Positions 23,960-37,122 of a stretch of DNA of 64,000 nucleotides are shown one piece after another (the stretch's first letter is position 1; each line of letters begins with the position of its first letter). A program made the position numbers and the translations under genes. The notes beneath the pieces were generated by a model. That model was not told where the DNA came from and did no database searches. It saw only the letters and a list, made by a program, of their open reading frames with translations. The stretch is from Lucifuga dentata (taxonomy: Eukaryota > Chordata > Actinopteri > Ophidiiformes > Bythitidae): NCBI GenBank assembly GCA_014773175.1, contig VXCM01000432.1, forward strand, positions 99,786 through 163,785. The letters run 5' to 3'.

Positions 23960-24834
23960 TGACATATATGGCCAGCAAGACTTTCTAACTTTGTAATTTC
24001 TAACTAGGCTTACTTATATAATGCTAAATAACATGTCATATTTTAGAAAGACCATACTTATTCCGGGTTGGACCTCTGTTTACTCTTCGAAATTCTTCAT
24101 TGTGTGAATTCCACAAGGTTTTGGAAACATTCCTTTGAGATTTTGGTCCATGTTGATTGATTGCATCATATAATTGCTGCAGATTTGTCAGATTCACATT
24201 AATGTTACAAGTCTCCCGTTCTACCACATCTCAAAGGTGCTCTTCAGTTGGATTTAGATTTGGTTCATGAAGCCAGTTTGAGACGCTTTTTGACATGGTG
24301 CATTATCGTGCCTGAAATAGCCATTATACGATTGTGGCCATAAAGGGATGCACATGGTCAGCAACCACACTCAGATAAGCTATGGCATTCAAACGATGAT
24401 CGATTGGGATTGTGGGGCCCAAAGTGTGCCAAGAAAACATTCCCCACACCATTACACCACCACCAGCCTGAACTGTTGACACAAGGCAGATTGGGTCTAT
24501 GAGTTTATGTTGTTGACATTAAATTCTGTCCAGTTTCTGTGAGCCTGTGCCTGAGCCTGTAGCCTCACATTTCTGTTCTTGGCTGACATGAGTAGAACCT
24601 GATGTGGTGTTCTGCTCCAGGTTTGATGTGTTGTGTGTTCTGACTCGCCTTTTCTGCACAACATGGTCAATGTCACTGAAATCACATTTTTTCCCCATTC
24701 TAATGTTTGATGTGAGCATGAACTGAAGCTCCTGACCTGGATCTGCAGGATCTTCTGCACTGCATTGCTGCCATAGGATAAGCTGATTTGATAATTGCAT
24801 GAATAAGCAGGTAATAAAGTGGCCGGTGATTGTA
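23960..24834 (-). mobile_element. Degenerate Tc1-like transposon, second family
   Basis: The right terminus is GGTAATAAAGTGGCCGGTGA followed by TTG and TA at 24833-24834. This is the usual end of a very common fish Tc1-like family whose termini read CACTCACCGGCCACTTTAT. The left end is eroded. It may lie near 23963-23980, where TATGGCCAGC is weakly similar. The minus strand carries a transposase relic with its start near this right end. Confidence 0.8.
24036..24698 (-). pseudogene. Tc1-like transposase, deleted and frameshifted
   Basis: Reading on the minus strand from the start at 24698: MGKKCDFSDID (N-terminus), then HQVLLMSAKNRNVRLQAQAQ and HRNWTE (linker region). These are followed by LVSTVQAGGGVMVWG, FSWHTLGPTIPIDHRLNA, HDNAPCQKA (second catalytic Asp kept), NLNPTEEHL (catalytic Glu region), DVVERE, NLTNLQQLYDAI and RGPTRNKYG at the C-terminus. 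The DNA-binding domain is largely deleted, the segment with the first catalytic Asp is missing, and several stops and frame changes separate the blocks. It is non-functional. Confidence 0.88.
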
Positions 24835-27800
24835 TATAGCATATGCTTAAATACTGCAGTGCTGGTGTGCAGTAAGAACCTGTATAATGGACAATAAGAG
24901 ACAAATAGGGCTGAAAAAATAAATATGTCCCCTGTCAAAAGTGAATGAAGTTAATGGATGGCAGAATAAATACTTCCATTTATTGCATGTGATAGCTGCA
25001 GAAGTCATTTAATGAGCTAAGACAGTACAAATTAGTTTGCCATTATCTTTTCTTTTCTGATTAAAGCATAAGGCATCACTAGTGGCCCCCATGGGCTGAA
25101 ATGTTCATAACAGTCCACATTACTAAAGTAATTTATGTAATGAAACACGTGCTGATGTCAGCACAACTAGCCTGGGCACTCCAAGGGCCACAATATAAAG
25201 TTTGTCCTCAGGATGGCACAAGAAGAGTTACACCACTTATTGAAGCATTAATATGGTATGTAATTTTAATGTCAGTCTGTCCCTGAGATTTCCTGTATAT
25301 TTCCTGTATCTGGCCTCATTTTATCTTAGAGGAAAGGTCAGCAGGCCACATTATTAGACTGTGATGAGACTAAATGCCAGAAAAGTGAAGCACATCCTGC
25401 AGCTCTGATCCTAATCACATGGATGCATTTCTGGCTGTCAGAGAGTATCTTGCTGTTGGTAGGCAACATGTAATTGGCTATCAATCACTTGTGTGCCAAT
25501 GAACTACACATGATGATCAACAGAAGCAGCTTCAGGCAATCAAAATCACACTCAACACAAATCTCTGAAAACTTGCCTGAAATCTCAACTGGCCCATTTC
25601 CTTCAAGCTTTGATGTTTTCTCTTTGGTCATCTCATATTAATTCTGTCTTTTCTATCTAATAGCTTTAGATGTCACAATAACTTCTCTTGCCCACCCCTC
25701 AACCTTTTTCATCTTCAGCCATTTGGAGTCTCTTCAAAAAATGGAACCAGGCAGATAAAATAAAACAAGAGGCACCCAGAGCACAAAAAAAAGGTGCAAC
25801 ATGTTTTCAAGGCAAGAAGTGAAAGTATGTGCTGTTATCCTCATTTATATGAATAATCTGTAGAGATTATAAAGACACAAAACCCCTCCCCCCTCTATGA
25901 TGACAGTGTTCTGGACACAGTTGTTTTCCGTCTTTGATCAGGACAAATGAGCTAGCTTGGATAAAGCACAACCTATAGGAATCCTGAATACCAACATAAT
26001 CATCAACAACAAGTTTCACTGACATCCAACAACTGTATTAGTTTTGTAGAAACCTCATCATGGACCAAAGTTCTGGTTAAAGAAAAGTTTGACTTGACAG
26101 AAAATCATCCTCTGGGAAAATGAATACCAACTCCCAAAGTAAAGGGCAATATGGCTAGTAGTTCTAAAAAATATATATAAATACATGTTCAGCTGCAAAC
26201 ATGTTAATGCCTGTTGCCAATAATAACACATTTGTAATTGCAGGACACGGAACTAGAAATTAGGTGAAGTGCTTTCATGTTTGTTTTGTCACTCACTGCT
26301 AAACTTTTGCTGCTCCAACAAAATGATGCTCCTACTGTTAACACTAACGGGTATTTAATTGTCCTTTTAATCATTTCAAGGGCTTCATTTTCTGGCAAAG
26401 GAATATTGCTACTATTACCCCAGCATGAGCTTCATTTGTGTTAAAGGTCAAACAAACACTCATTTGGCACAGAAACTCCAATTTTTAATTTGTTCCAAGT
26501 CAAAGAAATCCTGAAAATTACACTCAATGCACTTAGTGCTCCCATATCATTATATAATAATTTGATAAATGTGAGTGCCTCTTTAATTTACCCTCTGTAT
26601 AGTATAATATTAATCACTGGTTAAAAGCATTATGTTAGTGTTCCTGTTCCAAATCTTCTTCCCATTTTCTTGATATTGATTTTAAAGTGATTTCTATCGT
26701 ATGGAGGATAATGTGTTTTTCCATTAGCGTTATTTCTCAGAAAAGTAGATTTTCCTTAGCCATGAGTCCATCTGAACTTACAGGCTCCCTGCTGCTGTCA
26801 CCTCTCTGCAGATGTGTCATGTAAAAGTAATTTCATACACCATAGGAAACAAGCTAATTTAAGAAAGAACCAGCATGAGGAAAACAACTTGAAATTAAGC
26901 AGGTAATGTGATTGCAATCCTCATCCATTGCTTCTCCACTCTTGTGGCTTTTTTGTTTGTTTCTATTTTGCTCAAATGCATCTTTACATTCCCATGCAAT
27001 TTCTGCATGTGGCCGTGCAAGTGACGCTGGTCAGCGTTCAGGCTGAGCGAAGATCACCGTAGTCAAGGACACGTCCGCCAGCCCGTGACTCCACTGTCAG
27101 CACTAATGCATTCAGGGCAGCGCTACATGTTTTTTCAGGTGTGTTCGGGCTGCACTGTCAGCAGATTGTAATCGAATCCAATCTGGTATTAAAAGGCGAT
27201 CTTGACATTTGACTCCCATCAAAACAAAACGGGGAACTTAGTGTGTATAATGTGATTGTGGACAAGTCCCCGATGATCTCGCTGGTCACCTATAAAACGT
27301 ATCATGGATCACTCACTAAATCCAGGGTTTTTGAGTAGACTCAATAAGAATGGTGCCACTCTTCTATGTACTCCAAGGAAAACTGCCTTACCAGCACTAA
27401 ATGCATTAGATCTGTTTAATGATAATTTATTTTCATTTGCTGCAATGAAATACTGTTTTGTGACTAGCAAAAAAGTCTGAGAAATAGGTTGGATGGTTGA
27501 CTTCCCAATATATTAATCTCCCAATAAGATGGTGTTGCTTATTTCAGATCAATGTTAAAGATTTAAGCACCTGAATAATGTCATTTGTTAGTTTGTCTTC
27601 CAGTGCAGGGAGAATATTTCAACATGCTTCCAGTGAAGTTTCAATATCAAGAAATAAGACAAAATGAGGCAGATTGCTGCACTAGAATCAAGAAAATGAC
27701 AGTTTTAGAAGTCGCCTTCACACTTTTGTGATATTATTTGTTGTTTTGCAGATAAATCTTCACAAGAAAAAACAATTGGGGAAAAATAGTCCTGTTTAAT

Positions 27801-28500
27801 TTGTATTTCTGTCTTATCAAAGTGAAAAAAAAATGTAGGGCTCTTTTTCGAATACAAATGAGAATCTTTATCTTAACTTAGTTGGATTTCTTTGCCTTTT
27901 TAAAGCTAAACATGCATAACTCAAAGTCTTTATTACAAATTTTAAGGTTAGATAGTGTTCTGTTGTGGCTGGATTTTTATAATTCCAATTAATCTTGTTC
28001 ATTGGCATATTTTAATTTCTTAACACTAATATTATTCCAGAATATTTTGTTTCTTGTAGGGATTGTTTGAGTTCTGTTGATGTTTGCATAGTTTCCACTG
28101 TGTTGAGTGTGAATAAAATACCAAACCCGACACAGTAACTCTTCCTCTTTGAATCACAACCATGTAAATGCTTCAGTCAGTGATGTATATGTTGAAAGCA
28201 TGGTTGGCTGCTGATGTGGCAGCCTGTCTTCATACATATTCCTGCTGCCACATCGATGTCTCGCTTAGAAAGCACTTTAAGAAGACTCAGTCATGCGTGC
28301 ATTTGTCTGAAATCTCAGTTGCTGCTCAGCGAGGAAGTGTTAAGCATTCATCTACACATTCACTCATGTATTCATTCAGATACACAGTGTTACCTTAAAG
28401 CCAGAAACTGAATTCAGAGGAAAATCAATATGATAAACTGCTACTTGTTTCGTCCCTAAATTGTTTCAGTTTGGAAATCGATATGGGAGCCAGAGCCATT
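24835..28500. other. Unique non-coding sequence
   Basis: No exon, RNA or repeat family is recognised. The segment 26990-27300 has a higher CpG content than its surroundings (CAAGTGACGCTGG, GGACACGTCCGCC) and could be conserved non-coding sequence. Short frames elsewhere are unrecognised. Confidence 0.4.
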
Positions 28501-30665
28501 CATCACCGTTTGGGAGAAGTGGGTGCCCTGCGGGGAAATATTAAGGCCTCCATGTGGAGCAGAAGGAGAAAGTGCAATGGGTGTAAGTGCGTGAAAGGGA
28601 AGTAAGCCAATGGTGGGCAGGGAGAGAAATAAGAAAAAAAAAAGACAAAGAGAATAAATACAGAGTGAATAAATACAGCAGCAAGACTGAGGAAAGGAAG
28701 AAGACTGAGTGGGAAGAGGGAATTTAAGATGCTTCTGTTTCTTTCTCTCCTAGAAGGATGGATGATGTGCAGAGGTTTATCAGAGTCTGACAGACACAAT
28801 AAAAAAATAACCTTCTCGGTGAACGGATGCTTAAATTAATACAGTGCAGCAGGCGATGCCAGAGTGAGCATTATTAAGACAATGGGCAGATTATAGAGGT
28901 TACATGTGACGAACTGCCATCGTGGACTCTGTCATGTTCCTCAGCTGACCTCTGATCAACATCATCCTCATGTCTTTGTGAAATGGGGTGGAGGGTAAGG
29001 AAAATGGAGGAGCACCGTCGGTGTTATCATGACTACTTTCTTTTAGCTAGGTGGGTTATGAGAACCATGGGCCTCTGGGCACAGACGGAGAGTCAGAAAT
29101 ATCAGCAGAGCAAAATAAAGGTTTGTAAGTCATAATCTAAAATCATTCTGAGCATTCCCATCGGGCTTTTATCATCCGAGTTGAATTGGTTAATTGTCTA
29201 AACTTCATCTAGGTCACATAGGTTTCAGATTCCACAACTTTGGCCTTCTCAGTTACGAGGCATTGGACTAAATCCAGCACAGAAACGTGCAAAAAAAAAA
29301 ACCAAAACAAAATAAAACAACAAAAAAAAAAACAACAAAAAACCGTAGGCCTCCATGCTTTGTCTGAGGCTCTTAGCAGGTGTCAAAGTTGCTGTCAAGC
29401 ATCCTGCTCTCTAGTGTCATCAGAAATATTTGCATTTCTTTCTCTGATGTTAGCCATGTCTGTAAACTACGGTCAAAGCTGTCAAAAAAATCTCTATGCA
29501 GCTGCAAAAGCATGTAAGAATTTGAGTACCCTAACTTTGTTTAAATTATATATTCAATTATGCAGGCTCCAAAAAAAAAAAAAAAAAAAANAAAAAAAAA
29601 AAAAAAAAAGAGCAAAATACTTCAACAGCCAGTATTCTCGGGATCTCTAATGGTCTTCGCTGCTCCCAAAATCAACTGTATGGCCACACAGTTGTTGGTG
29701 TGGATGAAGGTCCGTCGATAATCCGATAGCTAATAATATCTATTGATAGTCCAAAAGACAAACTGAGGGGAACATTTACTTTTGGCAGTGACACGTTGAT
29801 GCCTTCAGGGAAACATTTAGGTTTTTAGAGTGTGAATTTTGAGGCTTGTAAAGTTAATGACAGCGTCATCATGCGTCATGTTTTGGCTTTGGGCCTCTTT
29901 GAGCTCTTAGGCTGTGCCCACGTCTTTTAGTGTCAGTTTTGTTCTTTAATTGTTTTTATGACTTTTTGCTGTTGCCCGTTCCACTTCTTTGTGAATATCA
30001 TCAAGCTCTAATTTCCAGCCAGAGGATGATTAAAATGTTGTTTGTTTTTGTTAAATGACTGAGAACAAGTAAGTTTGGAGCAAACACTGTGAATAATGTT
30101 TCAGATTGACAGTCAAGGCAGTTAAGAATAAAAATGAAATCTAAAGAATGCTTCAGGTTACATCTTTGTTTGTAGTAAAAGTCATCAGAATCAATTCCAG
30201 GCTATGGACTCCATTTAATGAGATTTTACCGCCTCTCTGAAAGTCTTTACATTAAACTCTCAAGTGGTTTAAGAAAAAAAGGGGATTTAGTTTAAATAAA
30301 CTGTGTGATTTGATTATAAATAAAGTCGAGCACGACTTTTGTACTTTGAAATAAATTTATGACCTTTTCTTTTGGGGTTAATTAGGGTAATTTTTGACAA
30401 CTAATTCCCAGTGGCATTGTATTGCAAATAAAAGTTTTAAATTAACTTTTGCTTGCTGCCTTTGCTAATCATCTACAGCTGATTTGGAGGAATATCATTA
30501 TGGCTCTGTCTGAATATAGTTTTGTTTCTGACGAAAAACAAAGTTTTCACATTTAAGAAAGTACATTCAATTACACTGAAACAAGGAGTTCCTTCTTGTG
30601 AAACGTAATATTTGTGCATTGAGAAACTCACATTAGTCACCCAATATTTAACTTGCTATAAATCT
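28501..30665. other. Unique non-coding sequence with poly-A join
   Basis: It contains the join at N 29591 inside poly-A and an A-rich stretch at 29290-29342. Purine-rich sequence lies at 28600-28720. No gene is recognised. Confidence 0.4.
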
Positions 30666-31080
30666 ATCTATAAAGACAGTTTCTCTGTCTGTCTGTCTGT
30701 GGCACCAATATCTCTAGAACCCGTCACTGTATGAAGTTGAATTTGGCAGATTTATTGCTCAGGACCCAAGGACGTGCAGTATCACATGTGAAGTTATTTG
30801 AATGAGCGGTTCTCGAATTGAGCTGTGGCAGTAAAAAGTAGTCCGCGTGGCAGGATACGCTCCGGGCTCGGCAGCATATGTTCTGGTCCAGTGCTACAGT
30901 CGCAACCTGACCCCATACAGCAAATAAAGCTATGTTTTCAACGGGCACTGCAAACAAACCTACCTCACGAGGATGTGCAGAACAAAGTTATGGCAGGCTG
31001 CGGTGCACACCATAAAGTCTGGCATGTTCTGAACAGGCACGTTTTGAACGGGCACTGCACTAGTTACTGTAAATTGCAGT
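30666..31080 (+). repeat. Unclassified repeat-like, CpG-richer segment
   Basis: It opens with (CTGT)n units at 30684-30701. It contains a recurring word: TTTTCAACGGGCACTGCA near 30931 and TTTTGAACGGGCACTGCAC near 31041, plus a partial third copy (TTCTGAACAGGCACG) at 31028. It is clearly GC-richer than its flanks. The design of a CTGT run followed by a conserved body resembles widespread fish repeats, but I cannot name a family and see no termini. Confidence 0.4.
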
Positions 31081-31815
31081 AAAAGTGTCAGGCGTAGACA
31101 TCTTTGTTACCTTGTAGTTTGAGCTTGAACATAAAATTTGGAAAATATCACACACATGCTTGCTTTGTCTTCAAAATAAAGCCCAAAACAAGCTTTGGTC
31201 TCTGTTGATTTTACCCATTAAATCCACTTTAGTTATGAAAGGGAGATTTAGATGAAGACAAAATAAATCCAACCAGAAGTCTGTCAGACCAGGTGAATCC
31301 TGAGCAATACAAGTATTAGTCATTAAATGCACCACAGCTTCTGCACACACAGCATAAGAGGTGAACAGATAGACAGAAGAGAGGCGGTTTACTGGCAGTC
31401 AGACTTTCCGTTTTCATTTGCTGTTTTCGAAAAGAGATGTGCACTTGTCCAATCTGACAAGAAATTAGATTTAGTACACTACTGGGTTCAAAAATAAAAC
31501 AATACCAAGCATTTAGCCACAAGAAGTCATCCAGATTAAATTAATGTGATGGAATACAAATTTGCAGAATCTAATGACACACTTTCAGTCAAAATGCTGT
31601 AAAAAAGATTGAAAAAGATAAACTGACATGACATGAAAACGATTGCATATGCCCGCACAGCCATTGTGCTTTTATAAGGGCAAATCAGGACACAAAAACA
31701 CACATTTAAGGTACAGAATACACCTACAGGCTTTATTTGTTACTCCACTGCAAACATCTGTTGCTCTGTTAGTGCTGACTCTACACATTGATATAAGCAG
31801 CTGGTTATGGCCCTG
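31081..31815. other. Unique non-coding sequence
   Basis: No gene or repeat family is recognised. Confidence 0.4.
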
Positions 31816-31833
31816 TGACCACCAGGGGGCTCC
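31816..31833 (+). promoter_or_regulatory. CTCF-like core motif
   Basis: CCACCAGGGGGC (31819-31830) fits the vertebrate CTCF core CCASYAGRKGGC at every position. The two following bases deviate at one place. A weaker match, TCACTAGAGGGCA, lies on the same strand at 53842-53854. The motif is short and also occurs in dispersed fish repeats, so occupancy is unproven. Confidence 0.4.
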
Positions 31834-34800
31834 TTACCAAGTGTTCGGTGTAGACATCCAAAAAATTTCTTTGATGGTGTTTGGAAATGAAAACTCTCTA
31901 AAACCTATTTATTTGAAAGAATATGACTTCTCATTCTCCATTTCTCAATGTGGAAGCCTAGGTCCATGTACTTTGAACAATTTGGAACTTCAAAAAATAA
32001 AATAAAACTGCATGCTTCAGGTGTATATCATAACACTGAAAAGAAAGTATCCATCTGGAGTGAAGAAGAGAAAAGAGGACGAGTATTCTGATTCCAGTTT
32101 AACAAAAGCTACCTGAGATCTTCCATGAGAAGGATCATCTGCGTTCTCCATTTAATCAACATCAACCATGAATTTGGCAACCATCTAATGAATGACTTTG
32201 CTACCAGAAAGGAAAGACTGGCAACAATGGAAACAATTTGTGTGCCTCACTAGAAAAAACATTGTTATAATACATATACACATATAATACATTTATGTTT
32301 TGTGTGTTTAGAACATTTTGTTCCCTGGAAGTATCTGTAAATTTTGCATTAAAATACAGTGTTATAAGACAAATTTCTCATTTTGCTGTGGATGATATGA
32401 GGGAGGGCCAATTTCAAAATCTGCTTAGGGCTCCAAAATACTTGGACCGGCCCTGTTTTGTTAATTTCATATCACTAAATGTGTTTTTTTTTTTGTTTGT
32501 TTTGTTTTTTTGTTTTTTTGTTAGGTTTGTAATTTTATTTATTTATTTATTTTTTTAAATAACAGACTGCTACTTTAACTATTTGTAAGTGTTGCGGAGA
32601 ATTTCCCAAAAGGCTTTTCAAGTCAAATAAAAATTTCAACCTATTTTCTGTTACTTTTGCAGCAAAAAAGCTCTTGTCATTTAAATCCTCCTGTAAAAGC
32701 TCAGCGAGAACAGCTTGCCTTACAACGCCTGGCTTCATTTGCCTGTGTGGAATTCCTCGTCTCTGTTTGTGCAATGATGAGTGTCACAAAGCTTGTACAC
32801 CAGAGCTTTCTCCTCTGACTGACACATGAGGAAGGCTGATAAATAAATGAATGAAGGCCACACAGCACCCGGAATTTGAAGAAGTCATCATTGTTCTGGT
32901 TCTGGGGGGAAAAAGAACTGAAACACATGTTGCTGCTGTGATCTGAGCAGGGAGCAGGGCCACGGAAGACGACCGGTGATCAAAGTCAACCAACACATCA
33001 CTGCTGTCAGTGTTTTCTACATATAAAACGTCATTGCTCATCTCTGCAATTTTGATTGATACCTGATTGATTAGGTGTCATCTTAAGCCGCTTTGTGCTT
33101 TGAAAGTACGTCGATATAAAATAGATTCTTGCTCACACCACAGAAAAACTCAAGCACGGTTGCTTTCACTCCAACGTGATGCATCGAACTTCATGATCAG
33201 TACTTTGCAACAGAAAGTATACACTATCTCACATATTATTTATTTATTTTGTTACTGATTCACCTGCCAGATGAAGCAACAGATTAACAGAACAAAATGC
33301 TGAACGCCTGAATCATGGACAATCTGACACAATGACACTATAGGGCAGAAAGACAAGACGTTCTTCCCTCTGCAGTATTTTGTAATGCATTGTCAGTGCT
33401 TTGCGCAAACCCAACACCTGCCGTATCACGACCTTGATAAGACAGAAATCCAAATTAAACAAAAAGCATTTGAAAATGAGCGTAATGCTGCAGAAAACAG
33501 CGCTGCGAGTCTTTTAAAGTCATTCAAGGACTCATACTTGCAGAATTTTAGGTAAAATTTCTCATAAATACATTTTCCAAAGATACTAAATATATCAGGA
33601 TTTTGGGGGAAAATGCTGCAACAAGACACTGAGAATGTTTCCAGCCATTAGCATGGAGTCTGGTGTCTTTTTTCAATGTTGTTTTGCATTTTCTAACAAG
33701 CTTATTATTTTAAGAACACCTTATTTTGTACCATAAAGGTCCCTGAAATTTCATATTGAGCTTAAAGTGAAGTGGACATTGTAAGTAACAACTTTAAGTG
33801 GGACAGTAATTGAATTTGATTCATAACAAACCAAAGTAAAGTCCTAAATGTTTATACTCCTCAGGGTTGCTCTTATATTAATGTGTAAGAGTTCTAATAT
33901 TTTAAGGCTATTAAGCATTGTGTCCCCTAATTTTCAAAGTAAGAAAGGAATTCCATTTAGCAATTTAAATATATTAAGGTTTTGTGTGCAGATTATGGGG
34001 TAATTAAGATATTTTGAAGCTTCTGGCTGCTGCAAATGGCTTTTGGCATTTTGTTTGTCACCTAAAAATGTTTTTATCACTAATGGATGTTATTTTTTCA
34101 TCACAAGTTTCATATTGGTTGAATGTCTGCAGCCATGACAGCTAATGGAATATGCATTTCACACCTTTGACAGTGCATTTAGAATTGTTTTTTAAAATGT
34201 ATTTTTTTTTTCAAAATATATCAATAAAGTTACAGTATAAAGGTATTAATTATGCAAGATTTTACAACAAACCCTATTTCTAACTCTGTTTCTACTTGGT
34301 CTAAAGGCTTAAATAACCCTTTACAGTTCAGAATCTGTACTTGTAGCAGGTTTTGGGCACATATTTATACATATTATAAACCTTAAATATTTGATAAAAG
34401 ATGACAATAAGATATTATTGAAAACTGGAACTTTGGATGATTTAAAGTGTGTCATCTTGTATTTCATTATGTCACCATTTTCAGCATCATATAGTTGGAG
34501 ACACATATATATCTGATATTGTCATATAGTCACAGAAAAAAACAATCCCTTTACACTTTAAAGTAATTAAAAGAACCACCCTAGTTATTTTTTCCTCCAT
34601 GTTCTAGATTCTTTGCAACAAACCATGTACATTATTACCAAAAGTTCCATTATCATTGCATGGTAATGCTGCAGTATATGCAGTAAAAAGACTGTGCTGC
34701 ATTACTTGTAATCATAAGTAAGTTTGATAAAAACAAATACAGATTTGATTCAGTAAAAAGCCTAAAACATGAAAAATCCTTGGTATGGTCCTTTAAACAA

Positions 34801-34980
34801 AAGTTTAAAGGAAAAATCATGGCTCAAAAAGGGTGTTTGATACAAAACACAACAAAAGGATGTAGCAGTAAGAATGAATTATTTTGTACTTTTGATGCGG
34901 CAAAGAGTTGTAATGGCCGGGATGGCAGCCAAGAGGCTTTCTGTGTCTGGACTCTGGGAAGTGATTGAGAGGAACAAGGG
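31834..34980. other. Unique AT-rich non-coding sequence
   Basis: At 32425-32457 the reversed sequence CAGGGCCGGTCCAAGTATTT looks like one end of a fish hAT element, but no partner end was found. T-rich runs lie at 32484-32560. Short frames are unrecognised. Confidence 0.35.
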
Positions 34981-35235
34981 TCCCGGGAGATGGAGCTCTA
35001 AGTAAGAGCGATTCTCTGTGCTTTCTCTAAGTGTGGACCACCATCCCACTGACCTTCCAAAAGCGTGTGGATGAAATTGGATGATTTCTTGCTCGAGCTG
35101 AAGAGGAATGACAGCTGGTTGTGCTTCCGAGCCTGAAGGGGAGCTGGTCTACTCGATCCAGTCTCAAACTCCTGCCAGACGCTCGTGAGCCGCGTCCTCT
35201 GCTGTGATCAGGAAACATCTCACAACATCATCACT
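34981..35235. other. GC-richer block of unknown nature
   Basis: It is less AT-rich than its flanks, with several CpGs, and free of repeats. A minus-strand frame of 63 codons (35027-35218) crosses it but is unrecognised. It could be an undetected exon or a conserved element. No convincing splice sites frame it. Confidence 0.25.
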
Positions 35236-35724
35236 TATTTATGGCCACATATGAAGATCCATATTTCAATCTTACTGGACATTTGAGATGTTTCAGTATG
35301 TGCATGCAAGACGGCAAGACATACCGAATGCTCTAATTTGCAAGCATGATTTAATAAAAATGCAATCATATTTCCCATGTGAACTCCAGACAGTTCTTCA
35401 ATCACATATACTGACACTGATGCTGCACTTCTGGGCATTATGTTTATTTATGTGTTTATTTCTTTTTGGTAATTACATGCTGTATCTTTTCCAGTGGAGC
35501 TGCTGGAATGTGATCAGTTCTACTTATATACTTGCATGTATAGTGATTAATGTTCAAACAACAGAGTAGAAAGAATGATAAAGAATGATATTTTAGATTT
35601 TAAGAAAGAATTTAAGAGTTTTTAAATGTGTAATTCTCCTTTCCAAAGCTGCCAACTAAAGCCACTGTTTCATTGCAAATCAAGCATATTGGCCCCTTAA
35701 GAGCAACAACAGAAAATGAATAAC
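35236..35724. other. Unique non-coding sequence
   Basis: Open frames are short and unrecognised. Confidence 0.4.
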
Positions 35725-35732
35725 AATGCAAC

Positions 35733-37114
35733 CAAGGGTGTAGGTTTGGTTTCAACATTGGTAGGGACATTTTTTTTTTTTTTTTTTNTTTTTTTTTTTT
35801 TTTTTTCCGGATGAGCAACATGCACAGTTGTGTTGCACTTGCTCTGTCTTCTGCTTTTCTATGTCATACACATACAAAGAACTTGATTGTGTAAAATATT
35901 TGCCTTGTTTATGTATTTATTATTTATGCATTTATTATTTATGTAAACAAGGCTTGAATGGATCTTTTCTCATTCCTCCTATGGCAGGCCCTCTAATGGC
36001 TCAGACGCCAGCATCCACAATCTGTTTTTATCTGAGACTATATGTGATCAATGAACAAATTTTTTTGAAACAGTAGCCATTTAAAAAATTATATGAAAAT
36101 TTTGTTTAACCACAAAAAAAAAAAAAAAAANAAAAAAAAAAAAAAAATCATTTGCTAGCACAGCAACAAGACAAAACAACGAAAACCTGGATACATGCCA
36201 ATAACGCCTCCAACAGGCTGCTTGCTGGTAGCATTAAACCGTGACATTCAGATGACCAAAACACACTAAAATATGGAATAAATTTGTATTCTTACCGACA
36301 ATGTGAAGATAATTTCCTAAAAAAGATTCCATAAGTTTTCCATCTCCATTATTCCATTTTAGACAAAAATCCCCTGCATCAGTATACTGAACATGTACTG
36401 AAAGCAGCCAAGCAGAACCCTTGTCATAGCTTTTTATAAGCTTTGGGTTGGTTGACAAGGATTTTATCCAATAGGAAAGGCTTAGCATTAAACTGACCAA
36501 TCACATGCGTCGGCGGGTCATTTCACTGTGTCTATAACAGCTCACCTGAGCCCTGCATCTCCACCTGTGGTGTCGAACTGCTGCTACCAGGGTTTTCCTG
36601 ATAAAATTAATTTAAATCTCAAAAATCAATTGAGTGATTTAGTTCCAGCAAAGACTATTTAAATACATACATGACTACAGTAAATATTTTGAACAATAAA
36701 GCTCTTTGTATATGTGTATGAGATAGAAAAACATAGAGACAACAAATAAACACACACAACTGAGCATATTGTGTCCCGACCAACGTTAAAACCAAATGCT
36801 TTCTGAATTCTGTGATGTTTAATTGTTTAAACTATAATTATTTACCGCTGCTGTAAATCGCTCTCACAGATGCATCTTGGGCAGCAGACAGACGTGCAGC
36901 CTGACTGCGGGTTGCCAGATCAGTAGGTATTACAGAATGCACTATCTCACCCAGTCAGAACAGTTGATTTTTACAGAAAACACACCAACCTGGCAGCTCT
37001 GCATAGATATGATTGGCTGGACTTTAAGCGACAAGATCGTTACAAATAGTAAGGACAATTCAGTAGCGGCTCAATATTGGTAGAAACACATCCCTATCTA
37101 AATCTACACCCATG
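35733..37114. mobile_element. hAT-like non-autonomous element with perfect 8-bp TSD
   Basis: The direct repeat AATGCAAC flanks it exactly at 35725-35732 and 37115-37122. The ends are CAAGGGTGTAGGTTTGG on the left and CATGGGTGTAGATTTAG reversed from the right. A subterminal word ATTGGTAG is present at both ends. The interior has short unrecognised frames and two contig joins inside homopolymers (N 35788 and N 36131). An 8-bp duplication fits hAT, though other 8-bp families such as Zisupton are possible. The perfect duplication suggests a fairly recent insertion. Confidence 0.75.
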
Positions 37115-37122
37115 AATGCAAC

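Noticed and set aside
29240..29650. 136-codon plus-strand frame
   Set aside because: Its length depends on A-rich stretches and on a poly-A/N join, which read as lysine runs. The true frame is not known.
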